A DNA stretch of 8,799 nt from an uncultured Amylibacter sp. (GTDB lineage Bacteria > Pseudomonadota > Alphaproteobacteria > Rhodobacterales > Rhodobacteraceae), in contig CALLAV010000177.1 of assembly GCA_938001995.1 (NCBI GenBank), forward strand, positions 1 to 8,799, in the 5' to 3' direction. This document shows positions 1 through 6,669 of this stretch, piece by piece (position 1 is the first letter of the stretch; each line of letters begins with the position of its first letter). The position numbers and the translations under genes were made by a program. The notes under the pieces were generated by a model. It saw nothing but the letters and a program-made list of their open reading frames with translations. It was not told the DNA's origin and searched no databases.

Positions 1-1008
1 TTTGAAAATGCCATTGTGATCAATTCGGCCATCGGCGGTTCGACCAACGCACCAATTCACCTAAACGCCATTGCGCGTCATTTGGATGTGCCCCTTGATA
101 ACCAAGATTGGCAGGACATCGGCCACAAGATTCCCCTAATGGTGAACCTGCAACCCGCAGGCGAATACCTAGGCGAAGATTACCACCGTGCAGGCGGCGT
201 GCCCGCCGTCACGGGAGAGTTGATCCGCGCAGGCCTGTTACCCCATCCTGATGTGATGACAGCAAACGGCAAAACCATGGCCGAAAACTGTGGGTCCGTT
301 GAAATTGAAAACACAGATGTGATCTGGCCCGTATCAGCACCCATGGTGCAAGAGGCTGGCTTTATCAATCTGACAGGCAACATTTTTGACAGCGCAATCA
401 TGAAAACTTCGGTAATTTCCGAAGAATTCCGCACGCGGTATCTGGAAAACCCTGATGATCTGAACGCTGTCGAAGGCACGGCCATTGTGTTTGATGGGCC
501 AGAGCATTTCCACAAAATGATCGACGATCCGGCGCTCGGTATCACCGAAAATTCTATGCTGTTCATGCGCGGCGCGGGCCCGCTTGGTTATCCAGGTGGG
601 GCCGAGGTCGTGAACATGCGCGCGCCAAGTTATCTGTTGAAAAAGGGGATCACCTCCCTGCCCTGTATTGGCGACGGGCGTCAATCTGGTACTTCTGGCT
701 CTCCGTCTATTCTGAACGCCTCGCCCGAGGCAGCGGCAGGTGGAAACCTTGCCATTCTGCAAAACGGCGATCCTGTGCGCATTGATCTGAACACCTGCAC
801 CGTGACCCTGTTAGTTACGGAGGCAGAAATCACTGCGCGTCATGATGCGTTGCAAGCGGCAGGCGGCTACGACAGCCCAGACAGCCAATCCCCGTGGCAA
901 CAATATTTCCGCGAACTGGCAGAGCCGTTTTCAAAAGGCATGACACTGCGTGGCGCCACAAAATACCAAAAGATTGCGCAAAAGCATTTGCCACGAAACA
1001 ACCACTAA
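1..1008 (+). CDS. IlvD/Edd-family dehydratase, probably sugar-acid (aldonate) type; 5' end outside window
   Basis: The frame is open from base 1 to the TAA at 1006-1008, giving the last 335 residues of a protein whose family is usually about 570-600 residues, so somewhat over half is visible. The family dehydrates dihydroxy acids or aldonic acids to 2-keto acids in the cytoplasm using an Fe-S cluster and Mg2+. Seen: the family motif GGSTNAPIHL near the left edge, and GDGRQSGTSGSPSILNASPE encoded at about 670-729. That second signature resembles the sugar-acid branch (arabinonate/xylonate dehydratases) more than the branched-chain amino acid enzyme IlvD; this is from memory of family motifs. 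The serine codon at 685-687 (RQSG) is the likely catalytic base by homology. The Fe-S cysteines lie in the missing N-terminal half, so activity cannot be judged. Substrate is unknown. The annotation must not start at an internal codon, because coding runs off the edge. Confidence 0.93.
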   Translation, partial: FENAIVINSAIGGSTNAPIHLNAIARHLDVPLDNQDWQDIGHKIPLMVNLQPAGEYLGEDYHRAGGVPAVTGELIRAGLLPHPDVMTANGKTMAENCGSVEIENTDVIWPVSAPMVQEAGFINLTGNIFDSAIMKTSVISEEFRTRYLENPDDLNAVEGTAIVFDGPEHFHKMIDDPALGITENSMLFMRGAGPLGYPGGAEVVNMRAPSYLLKKGITSLPCIGDGRQSGTSGSPSILNASPEAAAGGNLAILQNGDPVRIDLNTCTVTLLVTEAEITARHDALQAAGGYDSPDSQSPWQQYFRELAEPFSKGMTLRGATKYQKIAQKHLPRNNH

Positions 1009-1022
1009 CGCCAAATGGCGTT
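1007..1022. repeat. Perfect 7-bp inverted repeat at the dehydratase stop codon
   Basis: AACGCCA at 1007-1013 and TGGCGTT at 1016-1022 are exact reverse complements separated by AA. The left arm overlaps the TAA stop of the dehydratase gene, and the right arm ends 21 bases before the flavoprotein ATG. It can form a small GC-containing hairpin, but only two T residues follow, so it is a poor intrinsic terminator. It could be a weak terminator or attenuator, an mRNA 3'-end stabiliser, or a dyad operator. The sequence alone does not decide. Confidence 0.6.
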
Positions 1023-1043
1023 CGACAGACATGGGGGTCAGAA

Positions 1044-2303
1044 ATGTCAGTTGAAAAAGTAAACACACTGGTCGTGGGCGGCGGCCAAGCAGGGATAGCA
1101 GCAAGCGAACACCTGACCAACAACGGCATTTCGCATCTTGTTCTAGAACGAGACCGCATCGCAGAACGCTGGCGCACCGCACGCTGGGATTCGCTGGTGG
1201 CAAACGGCCCCGCGTGGCACGATCGCTTTCCAAACATGGAATTTCAAAGCTGCGGCCCAGACGGATTTCCAGGCAAAGAGGACGTTGCAGACTATTTCGT
1301 CGATTACGCCGCGCAAATAAACGCGCCAATCAAAACAGGTGTAGAAGTCACCAAGGCCGAACGCATTGAAAACGGCACCCGTTTCCGTATCGAAACATCG
1401 GGTGGCATGATCGAGGCTGATAACATCATTGCCGCCACAGGTCCGTTCCAAAAACCCGTCTATCCACCCATTATCCCGCACAGCGACGATGTGCTGCAAA
1501 TCCACTCCAATACCTACTACAACCCTGACCAATTGCCAAAAGGCGCGGTGCTTGTGGTCGGCGCAGGATCATCAGGCGCGCAAATCGCCGAAGAGCTGAT
1601 GACTGCAGGGCGCAAAGTATATCTGTCGGTCGGACCACATGACCGCCCACCCCGCGCTTACCGCAATCGAGATTTTGTTTGGTGGTTGGGTGTGTTGGGG
1701 AAATGGGATCTGCAAACGCCTAGTCCTGGCACAGAACACGTCACCATTGCTGTCAGCGGCGCAAATGGTGGGCGCACGGTTGATTTCCGACGATTTGCGT
1801 CCAAAGGCATGACCCTTGTTGGAATGACCCAAAAGGTTGAAAACGGCGTCCTACATTTCGCTGGTGATTTGCAAACAAATGTCGCGAACGGGGACGCGAA
1901 CCTCGCATCACTGCTTGACGAAGCCGATGCCTACGCCGCACAAAACGGACTCGATCTACCCCAAGACCCCGAAGCGCGAAAAAAATGGCCTGATCCAGAG
2001 TGCCTGACAGATCCTATTCGAAAGCTGAACCTGCAAGAGGCCGGCGTGACGTCTGTGATTTGGGCTACGGGGTATGTGCAAGAATATGATTGGCTGTTGG
2101 CAGATGTCTTTGACGAAACAGGCAAACCCCAGCACAAACGCGGTGTCACCGATCAACGGGGCGTCTATTTCCTTGGCCTACCATGGCAATCACGCCGAGG
2201 TTCATCGTTTATCTGGGGCGTTTGGCACGACGCGAAATTCGTGGCCGACCACATCGCCACTCAACAAACCTATCGCGATTACCGACCAAGCATCGAAGAC
2301 TAA
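1044..2303 (+). CDS. FAD/NAD(P)-binding flavoprotein, FMO/CzcO-like monooxygenase family
   Basis: A 419-residue cytoplasmic flavoprotein with two Rossmann dinucleotide folds. The FAD-binding GxGxxG is GGGQAG at residues 12-17, followed by the acidic ribose-binding residue E35 in LVLERD. WRTARWDSL (43-51) is typical of the COG2072 group. ATG-containing motifs lie at 131-133 and 341-343, the latter a usual FAD-contact loop. The NAD(P)H-binding GAGSSG is at 173-178. I do not see the canonical FMO or Baeyer-Villiger fingerprint in full, so a specific monooxygenase reaction should not be claimed; substrate is unknown. The start at 1044 was chosen because the glycine-rich fold then begins at residue 12, and a G-rich stretch (1033-1037) sits 6 bases upstream. 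The longer reading from 894 would add 50 residues overlapping the dehydratase gene. It lies 35 bases after the dehydratase and could be cotranscribed, although an inverted repeat lies between. A terminator-like hairpin follows its stop. Confidence 0.88.
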   Translation: MSVEKVNTLVVGGGQAGIAASEHLTNNGISHLVLERDRIAERWRTARWDSLVANGPAWHDRFPNMEFQSCGPDGFPGKEDVADYFVDYAAQINAPIKTGVEVTKAERIENGTRFRIETSGGMIEADNIIAATGPFQKPVYPPIIPHSDDVLQIHSNTYYNPDQLPKGAVLVVGAGSSGAQIAEELMTAGRKVYLSVGPHDRPPRAYRNRDFVWWLGVLGKWDLQTPSPGTEHVTIAVSGANGGRTVDFRRFASKGMTLVGMTQKVENGVLHFAGDLQTNVANGDANLASLLDEADAYAAQNGLDLPQDPEARKKWPDPECLTDPIRKLNLQEAGVTSVIWATGYVQEYDWLLADVFDETGKPQHKRGVTDQRGVYFLGLPWQSRRGSSFIWGVWHDAKFVADHIATQQTYRDYRPSIED

Positions 2304-2328
2304 TACAGCGAGCATCTGCAGGGAACTC

Positions 2329-2360
2329 AGTGATTGTTCCAATCACTTGCCTCTTTTCTT
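2329..2360 (+). terminator. Probable intrinsic terminator of the flavoprotein transcript
   Basis: AGTGATTG (2329-2336) pairs perfectly with CAATCACT (2340-2347) across a 3-base loop, making an 8-bp stem 25 bases after the flavoprotein stop codon. It is followed by a pyrimidine-rich tail, CTCTTTTCTT at 2351-2360. The stem has modest GC content, the loop is tight and the tail is interrupted by C residues, so termination may be partial. Its orientation fits the + strand and not the converging tRNA. Confidence 0.45.
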
Positions 2361-2373
2361 GGGGCAGCGTCCC

Positions 2374-2395
2374 GGCTTTTGTAAAACAAAAAGCC
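2374..2395 (-). terminator. Hairpin just downstream of tRNA-Ser, possible terminator
   Basis: On the - strand, GGCTTTTTGT and ACAAAAGCC form a near-perfect stem with one extra T and a loop of three T residues. It begins 2 bases after the encoded CCA of the tRNA. The T-run lies inside the stem and no T-run follows it, which is atypical for an intrinsic terminator. It may instead help 3'-end processing or act as a weak bidirectional stop between the converging genes. Confidence 0.35.
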
Positions 2396-2397
2396 CG

Positions 2398-2485
2398 TGG
2401 CGGAGAGACAGGGATTCGAACCCTGGGAGGCTCTCACCTCAACGGTTTTCAAGACCGCCGCATTCGACCACTCTGCCACCTCTCC
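2398..2485 (-). tRNA. tRNA-Ser(UGA)
   Basis: Read on the - strand this is an 88-nt class II tRNA. The acceptor stem GGAGAGG pairs with TCTCTCC (the last pair is G-T), followed by discriminator G and an encoded CCA (2398-2400). The anticodon stem CGGT/ACCG encloses the 7-base loop CTTGAAA, whose positions 34-36 are TGA, reading UCA serine codons. A long variable arm (GAGG-TGAGA-GCCTC) is typical of tRNA-Ser. The T-arm CAGGGTTCGAATCCCTG is perfect. All arms are intact. It stands alone between two + strand genes and converges on the flavoprotein gene. No integrase or duplicated 3' tRNA end is visible nearby, so there is no sign of use as an integration site. Confidence 0.97.
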
Positions 2486-2778
2486 GCATTTCGGGTGCTT
2501 GCTGTCGCGTGCTGGGATTTCGTAATTGCGCAGCGCCAAAACTGCAAGCCTCTTTTTTCAAAACCTAACACAGAGCGTCACGCGCGACTTTCCCGATGAG
2601 CAACACACTGCCTGTATTTCAAGCACGCGCCATTAACAGGGTTCCAAAGCACCGCCTTATGTGCTTAGAGTAACGCAAATCCACAACATAGTGGAACAAA
2701 GGCAGAGCATAGGCGAAACTTTTAGCGACATCGGCATAAGATCGATACGCCAAAAGCGCGGTACAGGAGACAGGCCCC
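2486..2778 (+). other. Intergenic region: tRNA upstream side and leader of the SPOR lipoprotein gene
   Basis: This 293-base stretch separates the divergent tRNA-Ser and SPOR lipoprotein genes, so both promoters should lie here. Apart from the tRNA promoter candidate, the only structures I see are a short dyad TCCAC-N6-GTGGA (2680-2695) and a good ribosome binding site, AGGAGA at 2765-2770. I find no convincing -35/-10 pair for the + strand gene and no recognisable riboswitch. Reading frames across it are incidental. Confidence 0.5.
2519..2547 (-). promoter_or_regulatory. Candidate promoter for tRNA-Ser
   Basis: On the - strand TTGCAG (2547-2542) resembles a sigma-70-type -35 box. It is followed after exactly 17 bases by TACGAA (2524-2519) as a -10 candidate. 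Transcription would start about 25-30 bases before the tRNA 5' end, a plausible leader. The -10 match is imperfect and the call rests only on position and spacing. Confidence 0.3.
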
Positions 2779-3666
2779 ATGGGAATTGGTACGGTATTTA
2801 CAGCCACTGGTAAGGTGGGCGTAGTTTTGATTGCTGGTTTGATGCTGGCAGGCTGCGAAGAAGGCTTTGAGGGCTTTAATTTCGGCAAAGGCAAAAACGC
2901 CGATACCGACACGTCTGAACCTGTCGCAGGCGCTGGCAACAAAATTAAACTGGTGGAACGCGACGTCGAAGCACCAGAAGTATTCGAAAAGAACGAAAAC
3001 GCTTTGTGGGACGGTCGCCCGTCACTTGGTGGTGTTTGGGTGGCGCATCCAGACAGCAAACAGCCTGAACGCGTGATCATCCGAAACGAAGCGAACAACA
3101 AGTTTGTGATTGGCGCTTTGTTCCGTCGTGAACGCGACAACCCTGGCCCATCTTTGCAACTGTCTTCTGACGCTGCGAATGAATTGGGCGTTCAAGCGGG
3201 ATCACCAACTAAGCTGCGCGTCACGGCCTTGCGTCGTGAAACAGTGAATGAAACACCAGTGGCCGAGGATGTGAAACCAAACGTCACCGAAAACGTGGCT
3301 GCGACTACGCTAGAAGGTGCCCCGTCCACGGACGGCAGTTTAGAAGCAAAAATCCTTGCCTCTGTAGCCGAAGCGGAAAACAAACCGACGCCGAAACCAG
3401 CAGCAACACCCGTTGCGAAACCGGCAGCATCAAAGAACGCCAAATTCGTTCAGATCGGTTTCTTTAGTGTTGAAAGCAACGCAAACGCGAATGTGAAAAA
3501 GATGAAAGCCAACGGTATTCCTGCGCAAGTTGTGAAATCCGAGAGCAAAGGCAAGACCTTTTGGCGTGTGATTGCAGGCCCAGCCAGCAGCGCATCTGAA
3601 CAGCGTCAACTTTTGAATATGGTCAAAGGGCAAGGCTTCGCCGACGCCTATCTTGTGAAGGGCTAA
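2779..3666 (+). CDS. SPOR-domain lipoprotein
   Basis: A 295-residue predicted lipoprotein. The N-terminus has a hydrophobic signal segment (about 13-25) ending in lipobox LAGC with the lipidated cysteine at C26, so the mature protein should be membrane-anchored and face the periplasm. Residues 75-152 form a conserved-looking domain (DGRPSLGGVWVAHPD then LQLSSDAANELG) that may be a divergent RlpA-like double-psi barrel. Residues 155-220 are a low-complexity Pro/Ala/Lys/Glu linker. Residues 221-295 are a SPOR domain (KFVQIGFFSV, then TFWRVIAGP, then GFADAYLVKG), a fold that binds denuded glycan strands of septal peptidoglycan. The start is supported by AGGAGA 8 bases upstream and by the correctly placed signal. 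It lies 98 bases ahead of a D-Ala-D-Ala carboxypeptidase, consistent with a cell-wall or division role. Lipoprotein and SPOR calls are from motifs; the exact role is unknown. RlpA itself is not claimed because its usual motifs are not clear. Confidence 0.88.
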   Translation: MGIGTVFTATGKVGVVLIAGLMLAGCEEGFEGFNFGKGKNADTDTSEPVAGAGNKIKLVERDVEAPEVFEKNENALWDGRPSLGGVWVAHPDSKQPERVIIRNEANNKFVIGALFRRERDNPGPSLQLSSDAANELGVQAGSPTKLRVTALRRETVNETPVAEDVKPNVTENVAATTLEGAPSTDGSLEAKILASVAEAENKPTPKPAATPVAKPAASKNAKFVQIGFFSVESNANANVKKMKANGIPAQVVKSESKGKTFWRVIAGPASSASEQRQLLNMVKGQGFADAYLVKG

Positions 3667-3764
3667 CCCCTTCCCTTAAACCGCACGCTTGGCTAAGGTC
3701 AGGGCAACCTGAACGGGGTGCTTTGCTCAACCGCAAATCGCCCTCCCCCTAGTCGGAGCGCCAC
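3657..3764 (+). other. Gap between SPOR and carboxypeptidase genes with two small hairpins
   Basis: Around the SPOR gene stop, GAAGGG (3657-3662) pairs with CCCTTC (3668-3673). Further on, TCAGG-GCAA-CCTGA (3699-3712) is a 5-bp stem capped by a GNRA-type tetraloop. Neither is followed by a T-run, so neither is a good intrinsic terminator, and readthrough into the carboxypeptidase gene is likely. CGGAG at 3754-3758 is that gene's ribosome binding site. No clear promoter is seen. Confidence 0.35.
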
Positions 3765-4892
3765 ATGCGGCTTGCACAAATCCTTACGGGCGTCATGGTC
3801 TGGCTTTTCGCCAGCCTGCCCGTTTCTGCCTTTGACACCATTGCACGGTCCGCCCTCGTTCTGGATCAAACCAGCGGCACGATTCTGTTGGCAAAAAACC
3901 AAGATCAACCCGTTCCTCCCGCATCAATGTCTAAGCTGATGACCCTGAACATGCTGTTTGAGGCGTTGCAGGACGGGCGTATCAACCTTGATACCAAATT
4001 CACCGTGTCCAAAAAGGCGTCTGAAAAGGGCGGTTCCAAGATGTTCGTCAAACAGGGCGAGCGGGTGAGCGTTGAAAACCTGATCCGTGGTATCATCGTA
4101 CACTCTGGCAATGATGCCTGCATCGTCGTGGCAGAAAACCTTGCGGGCTCTGAAGCGGACTTTGCCCGCATCATGACGGCGCGTGCCCGCAAATTGGGCA
4201 TGAACGAAAGCACATTTGCAAATGCCACAGGCTGGCCAGACCCAAACCACCGCATGAGCGCACGTGATTTGGTTGCCCTTGCCAATCGCCTGATGACGCA
4301 ATTCCCTGAATACTACGGTTATTTTCAGGAGCGGACATTCACTTGGGCGGGCATCACACAAAACAACCGCAACCCGCTGCTGGGCCTTGGTCTTGGCGCG
4401 GATGGGTTAAAAACAGGCCACACAAGCGAAGCTGGCTACGGGCTTGTGGGAACAGCACGACAGGACGATCGCCGCATTATTCTGGTGGTGAACGGGCTAG
4501 AAAGCTCGACCGAACGCGCCGCAGAAGCAGAGCGTTTGATGAACTGGGCGTTTCGCCAATTCGCACAGGAGACCCTGATCAAAGCGGGAAAGAACGTCGC
4601 CCAGGCAGAAGTCTGGCTGGGCGAGACAAACACTGTGGGGCTGGAGGTTGCCGATGATATCTCTGCGCTCGTACCTTATTCCGCACGCGACGACATCAAA
4701 ATGTCTGTAACCTACGAGGGCCCTGTGAATGCACCAATTGCCAAAGGCGATGAGTTGGGCGTGTTGAACATAGATATCCCAGGCCTGCCTTCGCAAAGCT
4801 ATCCAGTTTTTGCGTCTGCGGATGTGGGGGCTGGCGGTGTGATGAAACGCTTGCGTGCCTCTGCCGACAAACTGATGAAGGCCATTAATTAA
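3765..4892 (+). CDS. D-alanyl-D-alanine carboxypeptidase (PBP5/6 type, peptidase family S11)
   Basis: A 375-residue exported penicillin-binding protein that removes the terminal D-Ala from peptidoglycan pentapeptides in the periplasm, limiting cross-linking. A Sec signal peptide covers residues 1-22 with likely cleavage after PVSA. All three active-site motifs are present: SxxK as S54-M-S-K57 with nucleophile S54, SxN as S114-G-N116, and KTG at 215-217. A PBP5 C-terminal beta domain follows (roughly 270-350). The last 20 residues (VMKRLRASADKLMKAIN region) look like the amphipathic helix that anchors PBP5 relatives to the outer face of the inner membrane. Length is normal for the dacA/dacC family; which paralogue it is cannot be told. 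The start has CGGAG 6 bases upstream and gives a proper signal peptide. It follows a peptidoglycan-binding SPOR lipoprotein, and its stop abuts the tmk start codon with no spacer. Confidence 0.95.
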   Translation: MRLAQILTGVMVWLFASLPVSAFDTIARSALVLDQTSGTILLAKNQDQPVPPASMSKLMTLNMLFEALQDGRINLDTKFTVSKKASEKGGSKMFVKQGERVSVENLIRGIIVHSGNDACIVVAENLAGSEADFARIMTARARKLGMNESTFANATGWPDPNHRMSARDLVALANRLMTQFPEYYGYFQERTFTWAGITQNNRNPLLGLGLGADGLKTGHTSEAGYGLVGTARQDDRRIILVVNGLESSTERAAEAERLMNWAFRQFAQETLIKAGKNVAQAEVWLGETNTVGLEVADDISALVPYSARDDIKMSVTYEGPVNAPIAKGDELGVLNIDIPGLPSQSYPVFASADVGAGGVMKRLRASADKLMKAIN

Positions 4893-5516
4893 GTGTCACA
4901 AGGTCTGTTTATTACGTTCGAGGGCATTGATGGTTCGGGCAAATCCACCCAAGCACGTCTGCTCGCAACGCTCATGCGCGATTATGGCAATGATGTCATT
5001 CACACGCGTGAACCCGGTGGCAGCACAGGAGCCGAGGACATTCGCCGCTTGCTCGTCGAAGGGGATCCTGGCCGTTGGTCCCCTGAAACCGAAATCCTGC
5101 TGTTCACTGCCGCGCGGCGCGATCATCTGGAACGCACCATTCAACCTGCGCTTGATGCGGGTAAAGTTGTGATTTCCGACCGATTTGCCGACAGCACACG
5201 TGTCTATCAAGGGGTCGCACGCGCGGATTTACGCGGCACTGTGGATGCGCTTCATGATCAAATGATTGGCAAAGAACCCGACCTGACGTTCATCATCGAT
5301 ATGGACCCAGAAGCGGCCCTGAAACGCGGTTTGGCACGCAATTCGGGCGAAGACCGCTTTGAAGACATGGGATTACAGTTCCAAAAGGATCTGCGCGCTG
5401 GCTTCCTTGCGCTGGCGAAACAATACCCCGACCGCTGCAAAGTCATCAACGGCAACCAATCGCCCGCAACAGTGTCTGGCGAAATCCAAGCGGTGATCGA
5501 AGCATGGCAACGATAA
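4893..5516 (+). CDS. tmk: Thymidylate kinase
   Basis: Phosphorylates dTMP to dTDP with ATP in the cytoplasm, the step that commits thymidylate to dTTP. The 207-residue length is normal. Seen: P-loop GIDGSGKST at residues 11-19, the dTMP-site motif TREPGG at 38-43, DRF at 96-98 preceded by VVIS, YQG at 105-107, and a LID-like arginine-containing segment ARNSGEDRFED at 148-158. The start codon is GTG, and it begins on the base right after the carboxypeptidase TAA. A weak purine stretch, GAAGG (4877-4881), lies 11 bases upstream inside the previous gene, so translation probably depends on coupling to it. The 3' end overlaps holB by 13 bases. The tmk-holB pairing is common in bacteria and supports both calls. 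Confidence 0.97.
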   Translation: MSQGLFITFEGIDGSGKSTQARLLATLMRDYGNDVIHTREPGGSTGAEDIRRLLVEGDPGRWSPETEILLFTAARRDHLERTIQPALDAGKVVISDRFADSTRVYQGVARADLRGTVDALHDQMIGKEPDLTFIIDMDPEAALKRGLARNSGEDRFEDMGLQFQKDLRAGFLALAKQYPDRCKVINGNQSPATVSGEIQAVIEAWQR

Positions 5517-6637
5517 CCGCCGACGAAATTCCAGAGCCGGATTGCGCCCCCGGTGCTCCGCATCCGCGTGATACCGTCAAGTTGCTTGGGCAAGACGCGG
5601 CAGAAGCTGCGTTTCTGGATGCGTATAATTCTGCGCGGATGCACCATGCGTGGATGATCACAGGACCCCGCGGTGTTGGCAAAGCCACCCTTGCGTGGCG
5701 GATCGCCAAATTTTTGCTGTCCCAACCCGAAAACGATGGCGCGCAAGACAGCATGTTTGGTGCGCCCCCTGCCCCAACCACGCTTGATGCCGATGAAAAC
5801 CACCCCGCCGTGCGCCGCGCCCAATCCCTTGGCGAACCGCGCCTGTTTTTGTGCCGTCGCCCATGGGATGACAAAGCCAAACGCCTCAAGAAAGACATCA
5901 CCGTCGATGAAGTGCGCAAGCTGAAATCCTTCTTCGCGCTTTCAGCAGCCGATGGCGGGTGGCGTGTGGCCATTGTGGACGATATGGACCTGTTGAATAC
6001 GTCCGCCGCCAATGCGTTGCTGAAGGTTCTGGAAGAGCCGCCTGAAAAGACCATCCTGCTGCTGGTCAGTCACCAACCTGCCCGCCTGTTGCCGACCATC
6101 CGTTCGCGGTGCCGCGACCTGCGCTGTGCAATGTTGCCAGCCGACCTGCAAGCCGCGGCCTTGGAACAAGCGGGTTATGACACCATGGGCGATGTGGCCA
6201 CGGCCGAGCTGTCTGGTGGATCGGTCGGTTCGGCACTGCGATTGGCGCAAGCGGACGGCGCAGATAGATACGCAGCGCTTGTGAAACTGGCCAATTCTGC
6301 TCCGGGTTTGGATCGCTCGACTGCCCTTGGCATTGCAGACAAATGCGCGGGTGTGGCGAATGCAGAAACCTATGACATCACTGTTAATCTGATTGATCTG
6401 CTGTTAAACCGCCTTGCCCGTTTTGGTGCCTTGCAACCCACCGACTGGATCGAGGCTGCGCCAAACGAATATGCAACGCTTGCGAAGCTTTCACCCAACG
6501 CAGCGGCCGCGCGCAAATGGGCCCAACTGGCCCAAGACCTATCAGCGCGCGTCGGCCATGCCCGTGCGGTTAACCTTGACCCGTCGAGCGTGATCCTTGA
6601 TATGTTGCTCAAACTAGATGAAGCGGCGCGGCCCTGA
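5504..6637 (+). CDS. holB: DNA polymerase III delta' subunit (clamp loader)
   Basis: The delta' subunit is part of the clamp loader that opens the beta sliding clamp and places it on primed DNA. The 377-residue AAA+ protein has a P-loop-like GPRGVGKAT at 54-62, a Walker B-region strand VAIVDDMD at 155-162, the hallmark LLKVLEEPP at 172-180, and a sensor-1/SRC region LLPTIRSRC at 195-203. Enterobacterial delta' has a four-cysteine zinc module between the P-loop and Walker B. Here only one cysteine (C117) lies in that interval, which instead holds HPAVRRAQ and a basic stretch RRPWDDKAKRLKKDI; to my knowledge this form is usual in alphaproteobacteria. The SRC motif suggests an arginine finger is kept. 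Translation starts inside the last codons of tmk (13-base overlap) with no strong ribosome binding site, indicating coupling. The C-terminal third is the less conserved collar region. Confidence 0.95.
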   Translation: MATITADEIPEPDCAPGAPHPRDTVKLLGQDAAEAAFLDAYNSARMHHAWMITGPRGVGKATLAWRIAKFLLSQPENDGAQDSMFGAPPAPTTLDADENHPAVRRAQSLGEPRLFLCRRPWDDKAKRLKKDITVDEVRKLKSFFALSAADGGWRVAIVDDMDLLNTSAANALLKVLEEPPEKTILLLVSHQPARLLPTIRSRCRDLRCAMLPADLQAAALEQAGYDTMGDVATAELSGGSVGSALRLAQADGADRYAALVKLANSAPGLDRSTALGIADKCAGVANAETYDITVNLIDLLLNRLARFGALQPTDWIEAAPNEYATLAKLSPNAAAARKWAQLAQDLSARVGHARAVNLDPSSVILDMLLKLDEAARP

Positions 6638-6669
6638 CACTTCAGACCCTGCGCAATCGGGCCAAGCGA

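Noticed and set aside
894..1043. N-terminal extension of the flavoprotein by 50 residues
   Set aside because: The extension overlaps the conserved end of the dehydratase gene in another frame and has no family resemblance; the start at 1044 places the FAD motif at the expected residue 12.
2398..2485. tRNA-Ser as an integration (att) site
   Set aside because: No integrase gene and no second copy of the tRNA 3' end were found in the window.
2327..2539. Small - strand reading frame containing [18 protein letters not shown]
   Set aside because: It is a translation of tRNA-Ser(UGA) itself. This peptide is a well-known false protein produced at tRNA-Ser genes.
2183..2599. + strand frames over the tRNA ([16 protein letters not shown] and [17 protein letters not shown]), the second running 2074-2568
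   Set aside because: These are antisense translations of the tRNA-Ser joined to the out-of-frame end of the flavoprotein gene; also a familiar annotation artefact.
2619..3140. 173-residue - strand frame across the SPOR gene start
   Set aside because: Shadow of the SPOR lipoprotein gene and its leader; Ser/Pro-rich, no domain, no ribosome binding site support.
5258..6054. Long - strand frames antisense to tmk and holB (188 and 202 residues)
   Set aside because: They lie opposite two confidently identified genes, show low-complexity Arg/Ser/Gly composition and no recognisable motif.
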